From: Megamerina dolium
Lineage: Eukaryota > Arthropoda > Insecta > Diptera > Megamerinidae
Direction: 5' to 3'
DNA: 64,000 bases
Assembly (NCBI GenBank): GCA_963854835.1
Contig: OY978525.1
Span: 94,206,136 to 94,270,135 of the forward strand
Every line of letters begins with the position of its first letter. Positions within the stretch are counted from its first letter, which is position 1. The position numbers were made by a program, and so were the translations under genes. Shown one piece after another: positions 1 through 10,939 of the stretch. The notes below the pieces were generated by a model. The model was not told where the DNA came from, searched no databases, and saw only the letters and a program-made list of their open reading frames with translations.

Positions 1-208
1 GAAATACAATTTGTGTCAACACACGCTTGGTGCTGACAAATATTCTGCGAATTAAAAGAATTAAGCTGCATAGAAACAATGCATTAAATGCAAGTTTGCA
101 AAATCAAAAAGACAACTGTTTATTCGCCGCATAGGAAATTCGGCACAACATAATTATAAGTATATCAAAATATTAAATTGTAAGTTAGTTAATAAACTCA
201 ATTCATGC

Positions 209-248
209 AGAGCACTAGCTCCCAAAATAAAGAGCACTAGCTCCCAAA
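209..248. repeat. 22-bp period tandem duplication
   Basis: The 18-base string AGAGCACTAGCTCCCAAA occurs at 209-226 and again at 231-248, a two-copy tandem duplication with a 22-bp period. No function is apparent. Confidence 0.8.
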
Positions 249-304
249 CAAAAAAGAACATTAGTTTTTTTTTAATAATAATCACACGAGTGATCATTTT
301 ATTA

Positions 305-433
305 TTCGGATCGAATGAAGAAGTCATCGCGAAAAACGAGGCAGATTTCGAATGCTTGGACGTTTCTTACTACAGAAAAGGCATCGATATGTTGGAAAGT
401 CATTATTACGAAGGCCACTATATTGAGGAATAA
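305..433 (+). pseudogene. mariner transposase C-terminal fragment
   Basis: The frame read from 305 gives FGSNEEVIAKNEADFECLDV, then SYYRKGIDMLESHYYEGHYI and a TAA stop at 431-433. This matches the extreme C-terminal end of mariner-family DD34D transposases, which typically read SNEEVI, then aYFe, then SYYkkGIekLe, then a final gdYv/iE. Only about 42 residues remain; the HTH and catalytic parts are absent upstream. It is a different, shorter remnant from the copy at 3339-4299, whose own C-terminus has lost the SNEEVI segment. An 11-base string ATCACACGAGT lies on both sides (281-291 and 612-622). Confidence 0.7.
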
Positions 434-3338
434 AAATAAATTTGCCTAAGAAATGCTTGGTTTCATTAAAAATCGCGAAACCTTTCAGCCCATGTATTAG
501 AAAATATATCTGACCTAATGATGCTGTATGAAAACGGACGATTCCTTGCAGAGTAAACTTTATGAATTCAATGAATCAAAGTCCAAGAATCTAATTCCAA
601 CTGCTCGAATGATCACACGAGTAACTATCTAAACAAAAAAAGTGTCACCGAATTATAAAATTTTTTTTTTTTTTGCAAAAAATTAGTCGAAATTGGAATA
701 CATTGTAAATATCTAAACAAAATATTGTTTATATCCCTTTTAACAAGGCCACGTTTCAGTTCACAGAGCAGAAATAACACAACCGTGTTAAAAAAAACGA
801 CACACAGAAAATTGGTCAGCTATCCCCCCAATTAAAACTTTTGTAACGTTTTAGAATTACTAAAGATCACGTTCTTCAGTACTGTGCATCATTTTTTGAA
901 TTCATACTGCGATGGAAAAGAGAAAGGGTAGATTCGTTGGTTGTGTTCGAGACAGATGGTGGCCAGTTCATAGATTATATGTCGTGGTATTGACTGATAT
1001 CCAAAACCTAAATATGGACACACAATGTTTCATTTTGGTTTTATCCGTGTACCACCTATTTTATAAGCTATCATTAGGTATATTTTGTGTAGCCTAAAAC
1101 AACATCTTCTTCCAATATGTCGCATGTAAGCTAAAAGTTGTGACTCTTGTGCATTACATACTGAGTCACGTCACCAATATATTCTGTATGACATACGCGT
1201 TGCAAATATTCATTTTGTGCAATCTTGCAATTGCAATGTGAGAAGTTTCCGATACAACAACTATAAATGATAAAAACAATTAAATTCAATTCAATTTTTG
1301 ATATGAACTTGAAATGAGAAAGCAATTATATTATCAAACGGAATTAATGAAATTGTACGTGATTAAATATATATGGTTGATAATAATGCAATCTTATGAA
1401 TTTGTGTGGAATATAATCACATGTTTGATAAAAAAGAATTTCTTTTTTGTATTAAGTATTTGAAAGATAAAATCATGATATCTACAGCACATTGGAAAAC
1501 TAGTATAGTGAATCAAATACTCATGTTTAAAGAGCTTCAAAATGTTAATAATCTATTTGCGTCAATATGTCCGAAAATTTTCGTCTGTGAAAAAAAGTTC
1601 TATGTATATAAAGAAGGAGAAAAAACTGTAGCTATTCGAAATTCGAAAATACAATACCAATATATTCACATGTTATATATAAAAATATTTCTTTTCAGGG
1701 GCAAGGCAATATAATATACATATAAGTAGCGTACGTTAATGAAATTTTCCATAATTTTTTTTTTTATGAAATGAAATAATCTTTGCAATTTTTTTTTTGT
1801 TTGGTTATTTTTGACCCATTTTTTATAGCACACCACCCACTGAAAAACATTAAGGAAATTGCGAAATATCAATTTAAACATTTTTCAATTATGAATGAAT
1901 ACATATGCCAAAAATAATGTTGAGAAACGCATTTAAATAAAATGAATAAGTCAAATGAAAAATATAAATTTGTTAATTTAAAAAAATTTGGGCTCTATTT
2001 CAGCAGCTATTTTGCACTAGGAAAATTTGCTGTCCTTGACATTGACTTTTCAAAATTTGAACTCGCCAATTTCTCAACATTTTAATTTTAAATAGAGTCA
2101 AGCGCTTGAAAAATATCAAAATTTTCATTTTGCAATTTAAAAATGTGGACCTTGAAAAATCTGCTTTCGTGTAGGGCTCTGATCTACAACTTCTAAAGCT
2201 AAACAAGTTATTACAAAGCGCATAAAAATTATTATAATTACATCGTAATAATTGTAGCCATTTACAAACGTCAATTCATTTCACTTGCGTAGGAATATTT
2301 ATAATAAATAAATAAATAAATAATAATAATACAATTACTAATAAAGTTCTTAATTAAGAGTAGTCGATTGATATAAATTCCATAATGATAAGATTCTCTA
2401 TTTAACAATCAAAAGATATATGTAGTTAGATGTAAATTACATGAGTTGTGTAGTATGCACGTGCATATATTAAATGCTGCCATTATAATAGTGCCAATAT
2501 ATAATTGAGAAGGGAAAAAACAAGACGGTATAATATCAAATACGATGATCATACGATTTCGTTCAAAAGTCATGGCAAATAACAATTTAATTACATAAAA
2601 TTAAAATAAATGAAGGGTAGATATTCGATTAATTAATTGAAGAAAAACAAAAACAAGCCTAAACAAATACAAATGCATTATCATATGAACCCACTGTGAA
2701 TAATATTGTGTTTGAAAAAATAACACAAAGTAAAAATATGAAGACGAAAAAAGAAAAGAAATTTAGAAATTAGCACAAATTCATTAACTTAGGGGCAGGT
2801 AAAGTAGCAACAAGTGAAAAAAAAAATCCAACATTAGCTAAAATGTTAATTAATTACCTATATATGAATGCAAAGAAAATAAAATGATTAATGAGAAATT
2901 CTAAATAGAAGACTATAACACAGAACCAAAAAAAAATAAATAAAAAAGATTTTATAATTACATTGTCAATAAAAATAACAGCTACTATCAATTCAAAGTA
3001 ATTGATTATTTGCTATTATGTGAGAAATTTTAATTACGTGTTACGTAATAAAAAAAATGTATCTTACAGTAGGCCTAGACCAATTGACCAATTGTGTACA
3101 TCCATACTCTATAACCGGTGATTATTTTGAAAAATTGCAATTGCGATTTTCAATTATAGATAGTTCCAGAACTACCCAACTTGACATATAGATGGCGGCA
3201 GCAGTTTGAAAAAAATTACTTTGGAGAAAAGTGGCAACCTTATAATACATACGTTTTAAGTTTCAAGGCGCCACGTTGTTTATTATTATTTTTTTTTTGG
3301 AGCCATCGAAAGTTAACGACCTCAGTGAATTGGTAAAC
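434..3338. other. AT-rich intronic sequence, no gene seen
   Basis: About 2.9 kb inside spin intron 1. It contains A/T homopolymers (for example near 661-673 and 1757-1766), an (AATA)n/(AAT)n tract at about 2302-2330, and no frame with a recognisable domain. Confidence 0.6.
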
Positions 3339-4299
3339 ATGGAAAAAATTGGTCATTTGAAATGTCTCAGTCCAACGAATATTAAAGCCGAACTAGATTC
3401 TGTTCCTTCGTTTACGACCATAAAATGTTGGATGGCAGAGTTTAAACGAGGTCGTAGGGGCTGCCAGGACAAACACCGTAGTTGTCGAACAATTGAGGTG
3501 GCCACGCTAGAAACGGTTAAGAAAATGCAGAAAATGGTATTGGATGATCGCCGGCTGAAGGTGCGTAAGCTAAGTGAAATAACAGGCTTTTCAAAAAGTG
3601 CTATACATCGTATATTGACCGAAAATTTGGAGATGAAGAAGCTGTGTGCAAGATGGGTGCCGCGTTTGCTCACAATAGAACAAAAACAACGTCGTGAAGA
3701 TGTTTCTATAGGGTGTTTGGCGATGTATCACAGTAATAAAGCCGAGTTTGTGCGTCGATTCGTAACCATGGATGAGACATGGGTCCACCACTTCACACCT
3801 GAGACAAAGGAGCAGTTAAAACAGTGGACTGAAATGGGAGAATCGTGTCCACAGAAGGCGAAGAGAGTTCCATCTGCAGGCAAGGTTATGGCGTCTGTTT
3901 TTTGAGATGCACATGTGATAATTTTTATTGATTATCTTCAAAAAGGAAAAACAATCAATGGCGAGTATTATGCTAATTTGTTGCAGCGTTTAAGTGATGA
4001 AATTAAAAAAAAAAGGCCGCATTTGGTTTTGTTTCATCAAGTCAATGCACCAGTTCACACATCCGCTATGACGAAGGTCAAAATCAAATAGTTAAAGCTC
4101 GAATTGCTTCAGCATGCACCTTATTCGCCAGATTTAGCTCCTTCGGGTTAATTTCTATTTTCAAATTTGAAAAAATGGCTTGGTGGTAGATGTCTATTTT
4201 AATGCGCTGGATAGTTCATACTATAAATAGGGTATCGAAGCTATAGAGTACCGCTGGGAAAAGTGTATATAGCTAAAAGAAGATTATGTTGAGATATAA
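3339..4299 (+). pseudogene. mariner-family transposase pseudogene
   Basis: Cut-and-paste DNA transposase, DD34D mariner family, nearly full length but dead. The ATG at 3339 opens MEKIGHLKC. The N-terminal half has the HTH landmarks FTTIKCWMAEFKRGR, LDDRRLKVRKLSEI and ILTENLEMKKLCARWVPRLL. The catalytic half starts with TMDETWVHHFTPETK, where the first Asp (GAT at 3771) is kept. A TGA at 3903-3905 replaces the Trp expected in VFWDAHG; the frame then goes on as IIFIDYLQKGKTINGEYYAN. The second Asp is Val (HQVNAPVH, GTC at 4041). After a TAG at 4089-4091, the third Asp is Gly followed by a TAA (YSPDLAPSG then stop). The last part after NLKKWLGG is frameshifted with a gap of about 20 residues, ending near DYVEI and TAA at 4297. 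I could not find clear terminal inverted repeats. It lies antisense to spin, inside its intron. Confidence 0.9.
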
Positions 4300-6569
4300 A
4301 TAAAAATTTTCGCAAATTTCTTGTGTTTTCTTTATTAGGTCGGTTAGTTGTGGGACTAATATGTGACTAATTGTATATGAAACGATGATACTGAGAAATT
4401 AAAATTATACTCATTGAGTACATATTGTCATTACTTCGATCATATGAAATACAATGAGCAAAACCATATGTAAACCGGCAAATATGAAAAAACAAAAATA
4501 AATGGCATGTTGATGGCATCCCACTTTCATGCACACTCATTTCGGATCACGCCACTTTTTCCCTTAATAATCAAAACAAGTATGCATATACGTATGTATG
4601 TACAGATTGGCAAAATAATGAATGATGAAACAAGTTTTTGCATGAATCATTTATTATACACAGAGAGTTTATGTTGAACATGCATATGGACTAGTGTAAT
4701 AACCACATACGGCAAATATTGTATGAATGTACGTAGCTGTGTGTAAATTAAAACTCTCTAATATAAACAGAGAGATGAAACGACACATGATCATATTTAT
4801 AAAAGAAAAAAAATAGGTATAGGTAAGCGCAAAGTTATAATTTTTAAAATAAATTTACATATATGCATAATGGGGTCACATGGGGTGCTGACACACGTAA
4901 GCAATATACAACGAAAATTACTATGTATTTCATATTAAACTGATGGCTATATTTAATTCAGGGACCGCATATTATAATAACTATACAAATTGTAACTAAA
5001 ATTAGAAACAAAAATAGCACTGCCATCTTGGCATATATATAGTTTGTGTAAGAAATGAGTTTTTTACCCTCTTCAAGCATACATTGATTAAATTATATTG
5101 ATATGTATTTTTGCTTTAGTGGTAGTGCTCATTAACGAATTTCTATTGATATTATTTTCATTTTCTTTGCACATTTTTTTTGTGTCGTTGAGGCTTATCA
5201 CAACAATAATAACAACAGCCACAAGAACTAAAAACAAAACAAAAGGAAATGTAAAAAATTTGTGTCACGAGACTTGAAACATTGCCAAGATTCATATGTA
5301 TGTACATAAGTATGTCTAAAATATTTGCTTGTAAAATATGTATGTATGTATACAATTGGTGGCGTGATGTGATATAATATGTGAAATGAATGCGACAAAG
5401 TATTACTGAAAAAATTGAATGAAAATTAATTAGACATTTTTTTTTTGAATTTAAAGGTAATTAACTGATAATGATATAATGTAAGGATCAAAATGTAATT
5501 AATCGTCTTAAGGTAAATTATTATAATTATAAATAAAAATTTTGGCACATAATTAAATGTCATTGAAATGACTAACTAATTTCGGTTTTCCAGTGAATGG
5601 TAAATTACACATAATATTAATATAGAATTACTGATAAAAAAAAAATCGATATTAAATAAACATTCACTATCAATGTATTTAATAATATGAGTATAACAAA
5701 TATTAGATATACACTTGATCAAATTATAGTAGCAAGTCGATATATTAGCAGTTAAATGAACACGCATACGTTTGAGAGTGTATGGTATGGAAAATATTAT
5801 TGCTTGCTCCTCTGCACTATACATTATTTAATTATATGATTTTCAAATATTTTCTTTAAGAGTAGATTTATGCTGTGCTTGCTGTTTCTAAGACCCACAT
5901 AAAATGTCAATAAAATAAACATAAATTAATTTAACAAAGTATGTATGTGCATTAAGTAAATTAATGCAAGCAAAAGGAGAAATCCAAAGAAAAAGACAAT
6001 TTAAAAGAAAGTCAAGAGTAATAGAAACACATACTTGGCACATAAATGTCAAGTCAAGTCTTAGCGAAGCATACATAATTATGTTTAATGCATGTACATA
6101 TTATATGTGCAGATAAATAGAGAAATACTACACAAAATAAAGTATTCAATCAACTAGCAACTGTTAAATGAATGAAATTATATGTTCCCCATTTATTATC
6201 TATAGCTTATAGGGTATCTTAATAGATAACAATTGATTCAATATTGTTGTCAGCACTTGTTTAAATAGCTACCAAATGCGGGTAAATATACAGACAGTTA
6301 CATTGTAACACGCGTACTTAATTTATCAGATGATAATATAAGGGCTTACATAATGAGCCATAAAAGTTATATAATTTGATCTGAAATTATTTGATTATTT
6401 ATATTTGTATATTATATGTGTTGCATATATCAATTATGAACACCATTCTATTTAAATATACAGCAAAAATATACATTGCTGTGTAATGTCTTGTGAATAA
6501 ATTACAAGCCACTTAATAGAAAGTACAAATTATTAAATGAAATGCACATTATTTACCAGGCACACTTAC
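4300..6569. other. AT-rich intronic sequence, no gene seen
   Basis: About 2.3 kb of spin intron 1 next to its donor site. It contains CATATGTATGTACAT-like motifs (4586-4602, 5296-5310) and no frame with recognisable homology. Confidence 0.6.
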
Positions 6570-6936
6570 CAGCTATAGTAAAACGATCCATGTAATTAAT
6601 TAAATTTACAAAACACAGTACAGCTACCGTGAACCATTGTGAGCGGCCAATACTTCCAAATGTACTAGCGGATCTTCTCATACCAGCGCGTATATTATGA
6701 ATACCACCACTCTCTTCAACACTATCACTGTCCGATGATGGCATCAATTGTTGTGATGAATATGTAGTTGGCAGGGCTCCAACACCAAGGCCACCTTCAA
6801 CCGAAGCACGGTCCATATCATCAATAGCCGTACCGGCAGTATTGTTACGTGATAGTACCGGATTATCCATATTTGTTGGTATGGGTTGGTATGGTTGATG
6901 TGATGTTGTGTGCCGTTGTGAGTTCATGGAAGACAT
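6570..6936 (-). CDS. spin: spinster, first coding exon (partial gene)
   Basis: First coding exon of the sphingolipid/lysosomal sugar-type MFS transporter Spinster, which in Drosophila sits in late endosomes and lysosomes and is needed for autophagic lysosome reformation and synapse growth control. The exon encodes 122 full codons plus one base (phase 1), ending in GTAAGT. Residues 1-95 form a polar, Ser/Thr/Asn-rich cytosolic tail (MSSMNSQRHT start; acidic-serine run SSDSDSVEESGG near 67-78). Residues about 100-120, WFTVAVLCFVNLINYMDRFT, are the start of transmembrane helix 1 with the conserved NYMDRFTIAG motif of the family. A second Met lies at codon 4; I chose the first. Fly Spinster proteins are about 600 residues, so roughly four fifths of the protein is encoded left of the window. 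The reading frame is intact. Confidence 0.92.
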
Positions 6937-6944
6937 TCACGTGA
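6937..6944. promoter_or_regulatory. palindromic E-box TCACGTGA at the spin start codon
   Basis: The 8-bp palindrome TCACGTGA directly abuts the spin ATG. It contains the CACGTG core and equals the inner eight bases of the CLEAR/M-box site bound by MITF/TFE factors, which control lysosomal genes. Spinster is a lysosomal protein, so the match is plausible, but one 8-mer is weak evidence. Confidence 0.35.
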
Positions 6945-7460
6945 AAATCTCAATCTCAATTCAATACAAGCAATACACAAGCACACACAAAATTCACAAG
7001 AGACAAAATGAAGAATGTGATTGTAAAACTATGTCGATGTTGTTGCTTGAAAAAAAAAATTCAATGAACGAATTTGCGCGTCAAAACGAAACCAACGATA
7101 AGTGACGTTTTGTATCGTTCCTCTCGTATTTATTTCTTTTTTATTGTTTTTACACAAATTATTGCTTTTAATGCATCACACACGTTTTCATAAGCAAATT
7201 GAAAACTTATTACTCTTTTCAATAAATTGCTTCACTTGTATATCTGGTAGGTAGGTAGCTGTTCTCTCTATCTATTGAAATTACTTCCGATGTCGCTTGC
7301 CAACTATTGATATTGACTGTAATACTTTATTTTTTTTATTCAGCACCACATTTAAATACAAAAATGTTGATAATAGTATTCTTATAGGTGTAAACTTGAA
7401 GTGTTTTTCCGCAAAAATGTGACTCAACTTATCATTTCAAATTAACCAAACACGATAAAT
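6937..7460 (-). promoter_or_regulatory. spin: predicted spin 5' untranslated region
   Basis: Sequence between the predicted start site and the spin ATG, about 524 nt if unspliced. It is AT-rich and contains several tiny upstream open frames on the minus strand, such as ATG-ATA-AGT-TGA and ATG-TGG-TGC-TGA, and a seven-codon one beginning ATGAAAACG. I see no obvious acceptor that would demand an upstream exon, but a spliced leader exon cannot be excluded. The assignment rests on the promoter-like elements at 7457-7489 and on position only. Confidence 0.4.
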
Positions 7461-7489
7461 GACAAACGACAACTGACGATATTTTTATA
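7457..7489 (-). promoter_or_regulatory. possible spin core promoter (TATA + initiator)
   Basis: Read on the minus strand, TATAAAAA (7489-7482) is followed by the initiator-like TCATTT (7462-7457). The first T of the TATA element lies 29 bases upstream of the putative +1 A at 7460, the spacing usual for fly TATA promoters. In DNA this AT-rich, TATA matches are common by chance. Confidence 0.35.
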
Positions 7490-8388
7490 TGATTCGCCTC
7501 GTTTTCATTCGTATCGAAGAAGATGCGTGTAAGCTGTAACTGTCAAAATGGCTACCATATCAATGCAGAGTTGTATTTTGTGTGCGCATGGATAAACTTA
7601 GTATTAAATATTTCTACAGTTCAAACTTACCTTATAATAATTTTGATTGCACAAAAATATAGTATTAATATTGAAACAAATTTGAATTCAAATAGCCATA
7701 TACTAATTTTGAATTTTAAAAATTTAATATTACTTTTTATAGTACATGAAAAAATATAATAATAATTATAAATATATGAAAGTGATAAACGTAATTTTGA
7801 TTTTGTTTCTGCTGAATATTTCATTGTGTATATCGTGTTCAAAAACACAAAGTTTTATGAGAATATAATTATCTGTATAACTCTCTTTATTACATTCATC
7901 CTGTAGATAATTTCATTTGATTTATTTGACTGTTTTTCAACAATTGTTGTAAAATATTACAGGAAATATATTACTTATATATTTTTTAATAAAACTCTAC
8001 ATTTTCCACAAATATGTATCCAAAAAATGACTCTCAACATTCTATATTTTAACAATTCGATGTCTATCTATCATCAAATATATATAATCTGAGAGCTTTA
8101 TTACTTATTTTATTACTAATTTATATTAAAATTCAATTATATAATTGAAAAGTGTGACACCAAACCCAAAGGAAGTTTGAAAATACAGTTTGAGATATAA
8201 TTTCTAATAAATAAATCTTTAATACTCAAAAATTTTAATTGTTGTATCTCCAAGATGCCAACATCTAAAAAGTCAAAAATCAATCATATTTTAGTGAATA
8301 TTTCATAAACTAATTGATATTGCGATTTATCATAACAACAGCGTATAATAATAATATAAATAACTATATGAAAAGATTAAGTACAATG
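7490..8388. other. intergenic AT-rich sequence, no gene seen
   Basis: About 0.9 kb upstream of the predicted spin promoter. It is very AT-rich with no recognisable frame or repeat. Confidence 0.55.
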
Positions 8389-8681
8389 GTGGGATTCATG
8401 CAATCGTATAAAATCCGCGTAAGCAACGCAAACCTTATAACATTATACGATCGTAAATTAACTGTCATATATTTATATGAAAAAGAATTTTCGCGCCCAA
8501 CTCAATCATTAATTTGTATATTTCCAATTTTGTTAATTTTCGACATTGTGATTTAAGTGTTGTTAATAATGCTGATTTACGGCCTTTAGACGATGACTTG
8601 TTTGGTGTGTTCATACAACAATGCACGTAAATATTATAAAATTATACGGTTTATATGGTTATACGATTGCATGAATCCCAC
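8389..8681. mobile_element. MITE-like element with 23-bp perfect inverted ends
   Basis: GTGGGATTCATGCAATCGTA continuing to TAA at 8389-8411 is exactly inverted at 8659-8681. The 293-bp unit has no transposase; an 80-codon frame inside (8314-8556) has no recognised similarity and starts outside the left arm. The size and ends fit a non-autonomous DNA transposon. I cannot see a convincing target-site duplication (flanks read AGTACAAT and TAATATCA), so the superfamily is open. Confidence 0.65.
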
Positions 8682-8789
8682 TAATATCAATTATGGCATT
8701 CGAAGAAGCCAGTGTTCTTAAGTAATTAAGGAGAAATTATAAGAGTTTCGGAGTGTCCTTTTGAAACTTGTTTATATAAAAAGTCGGCT

Positions 8790-9300
8790 AGTGTCAGACT
8801 CATTTGTTCGTTTTTTCTTCTTTACTCTTCTTCATTCCCTATGGGTTTGCTGACTGTTGCTTTGTTTACTTAGTATACTTCATTCGTGAAAGCTTTATAA
8901 TTAAAATTATGGTATAATTACAAAGATACAGCAATGATTTCGTACGAATGAAGGAAGTAGACAAATAATACAAAAACAAACAAATTCGGAAAGAAGACTT
9001 AGTATTGAAGAAAATAAACACACGAGTTTGACATTATAAGCAAATAGCTTCTGACATAACGTGTATCCTAGAGAAAGCTTTTACAATTACTTTATCTCTA
9101 TTATTATACCTTGATTATAAAGCATAGTATAATAATATATGTAGAGCTATTGTAAAATATTACTCTTGGATACTCCTTATAATGTCAGAAACTGTTTCCT
9201 TTTAGTGTCAAACTCGTTTGTTGTTTTCTTTTTTACTTCTTCTTCTTCTTTCCGTATATGTTTGTTGCTGTCATGTTTGCTTCTCTACTTCATTCGTGAG
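8790..9300. repeat. three-copy inverted/direct repeat cluster
   Basis: One unit of about 105-120 bp occurs three times: plus at 8790-8892, inverted at 8945-9057 and plus at 9182-9300. Each contains GTCARACTCRTTTGT, then a pyrimidine-rich stretch, then a GTTTGCT/TTTGTTTG-type region, and ends in ACTTCATTCGTGA or close to it. Copies 2 and 3 also share ATGTCAGAA before the unit. The plus/minus/plus order lets neighbouring copies fold back on each other. It could be a foldback or nested MITE. Confidence 0.6.
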
Positions 9301-9587
9301 AACTGTCTCTTATTGCTGTTCCTTTATAAATAGAACTGAGTCGTTATACTGCAGCAAATGACAGTTTTTTTCGAACAATACAACACTGTTTAGCAATGTT
9401 TAGTGTGCATACGTTTTATTTATGAATTACCACTAGATGCCGCACTAGGGTCTATATTTAGCAAAGACACTCTAATAACTGCCAAAAAAATTTATAATGG
9501 CTAAAATGTCTTCAATGATGAATTTAAAGTTTGTCAATTAAAATTTTTAATATTTTTATTTTTTCCATCGTTAGTGACATAAGCTTA
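9301..9587. other. no feature seen
   Basis: About 290 bp of AT-rich sequence between two repeats; nothing recognisable. Confidence 0.5.
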
Positions 9588-9700
9588 GATAAATTTAATA
9601 GCAAAATTACTAATTCTTTCAAATGGTGTTCGTCTGAAGGAAAGCTTTTGACAAATTTTCCAGCAGTAACAATTTGCCTTGAAAAAAGCCACTTCGGTAA
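9588..9700 (+). repeat. tRNA-derived SINE, diverged fragment (copy G)
   Basis: The string from ATAAATTTAATAGCAAAATT through TTCTTTCAAATGGT to CCAGCAGTAACAATTTGCC aligns along its length with the middle of the SINE copy at 19242-19560 (ATAAATTTAATATCGAAAAG, TTCCTTCGAACGGT, CTGCAGTAACAATTT). The head and tail are not detectable. Its accidental frame contains FPAVTIC, discussed under rejected items. Confidence 0.6.
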
Positions 9701-10939
9701 AGAAATAGACTGGCGTATGTTTATGTGTCAGTTGCTGTCATGCCACTTCAAATAGCATTGGAGAAAGAAGATGAATACGTATGTAACTACAATAATTTAT
9801 TCGCAAACTCACTAATTTAATAAATTAAGAAATCCTGTTTAATATCTTGATGATTTTGAATTCAATACATTTTTATATTATAAATATTTTCAATCGCAAA
9901 TTTTAAAGGTATATTTTTGTTATTTTATTATCTCCCAAAACACAACTAGTGAGTGTCCAAGTAGTTGCAATCAAGACTCCTTGGTACCCCTAGTAAATCC
10001 CGTGGGTACATAAGCTACTGTTTCTCGAGGATCAACTTACGCATCTACAGGAAATATGACCTGGCAACACACGCAGATAATTAGTCTGCAATAACACCAG
10101 TGTAGACGGAAAAAGAGCTTCCTCCCTACTAACGAATATTTGTACGGCAGGATTCATGCAACTCGTTTTTCACAAAATCCGATGTTGCAGGATATGTGAA
10201 TTGGATTTTGCAGCATATGATTTGCTTGACTCGAGATGATGAGGAAAACGTCACTGTCAAGGAAACCACAATAACCATTGGCAGTGATGATGCTTTATAG
10301 TTTCCATATAAGGCTCCACAAGTCTAAATCGACCACAGCTGCTCCGATCCTCCTGATATCCACGAGTAACACAGGTAGACTTGTATAATTTTGAAAAAAT
10401 CACTAACCTTTATCTCACTCTGTAATTACAGCGCAACCACCATGCAATCTTCAAGAATTAATAGAAGATGACTACAAGTCCCAGGTTGGACTATAATAGG
10501 ATGCGACGCCAACGCGCGTCACAGGATCTGGGGAAATTAATGAAAGGTGAGTGAGATTTTAATTATACCCTTACAACAAATCTGTTAGTGCATAACAGAA
10601 GTGATATCCGAATGTTCATAACTAGAATTAAACAAGAGTTCTAGGATCAACTCCTCTGTCTACGATTTTCTGTATAGATATAGAAGGCGCTTCTGAGGTT
10701 TTTAGACTTAGGAAAATCGTATCCAAAGCACCCCCTACTCCAGTTGTTCTGACGAAACCAGATGGAATTTAGACAACGACAACAATTTAGACAAAACTAT
10801 CGAAATTCTGCAAACATTTGTAAATGCTAACTTCCTTGATGATCCGTCTGAAGCTGTCTGAACTCCACTTGATTACAAGCCGATACCGTTTGACCATCCA
10901 ATTCTTAGTCACATCGGAAAACATTAAAAAAAAATTAAT

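Larger units (their letters stand above)
1..6569 (-). other. spin: spinster intron 1 (5' part, continues beyond window)
   Basis: On the minus strand the spin exon ends at 6570 and is followed by a consensus GTAAGT donor (6564-6569 as read on the plus strand). No acceptor followed by the next conserved MFS exon is visible between here and base 1, so the intron is at least 6.5 kb and the remaining spin exons should lie to the left of the window. The interval is AT-rich and holds two mariner pseudogenes on the opposite strand, an (AATA)n tract near 2302-2330, and short CATATGTATGTACAT-like motifs (near 4586 and 5296). I see no other gene in it. An unrecognised 102-codon open frame at 1406-1714 has no domain or splice context and is probably chance. 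Confidence 0.75.

Noticed and set aside
1406..1714. 102-codon open frame inside the spin intron
   Set aside because: AT-driven composition, no domain, no splice context, antisense to spin.
9531..9755. Open frame containing FPAVTIC, the signature of DEG/ENaC (pickpocket) channels, with an acceptor-like TTTTTTCCATCGTTAG before it
   Set aside because: The DNA that encodes the motif (CAGCAGTAACAATTTGCC) and about 100 bases around it align with the middle of the SINE family, so the match is a coincidence in repeat-derived sequence; no further channel motif is present.
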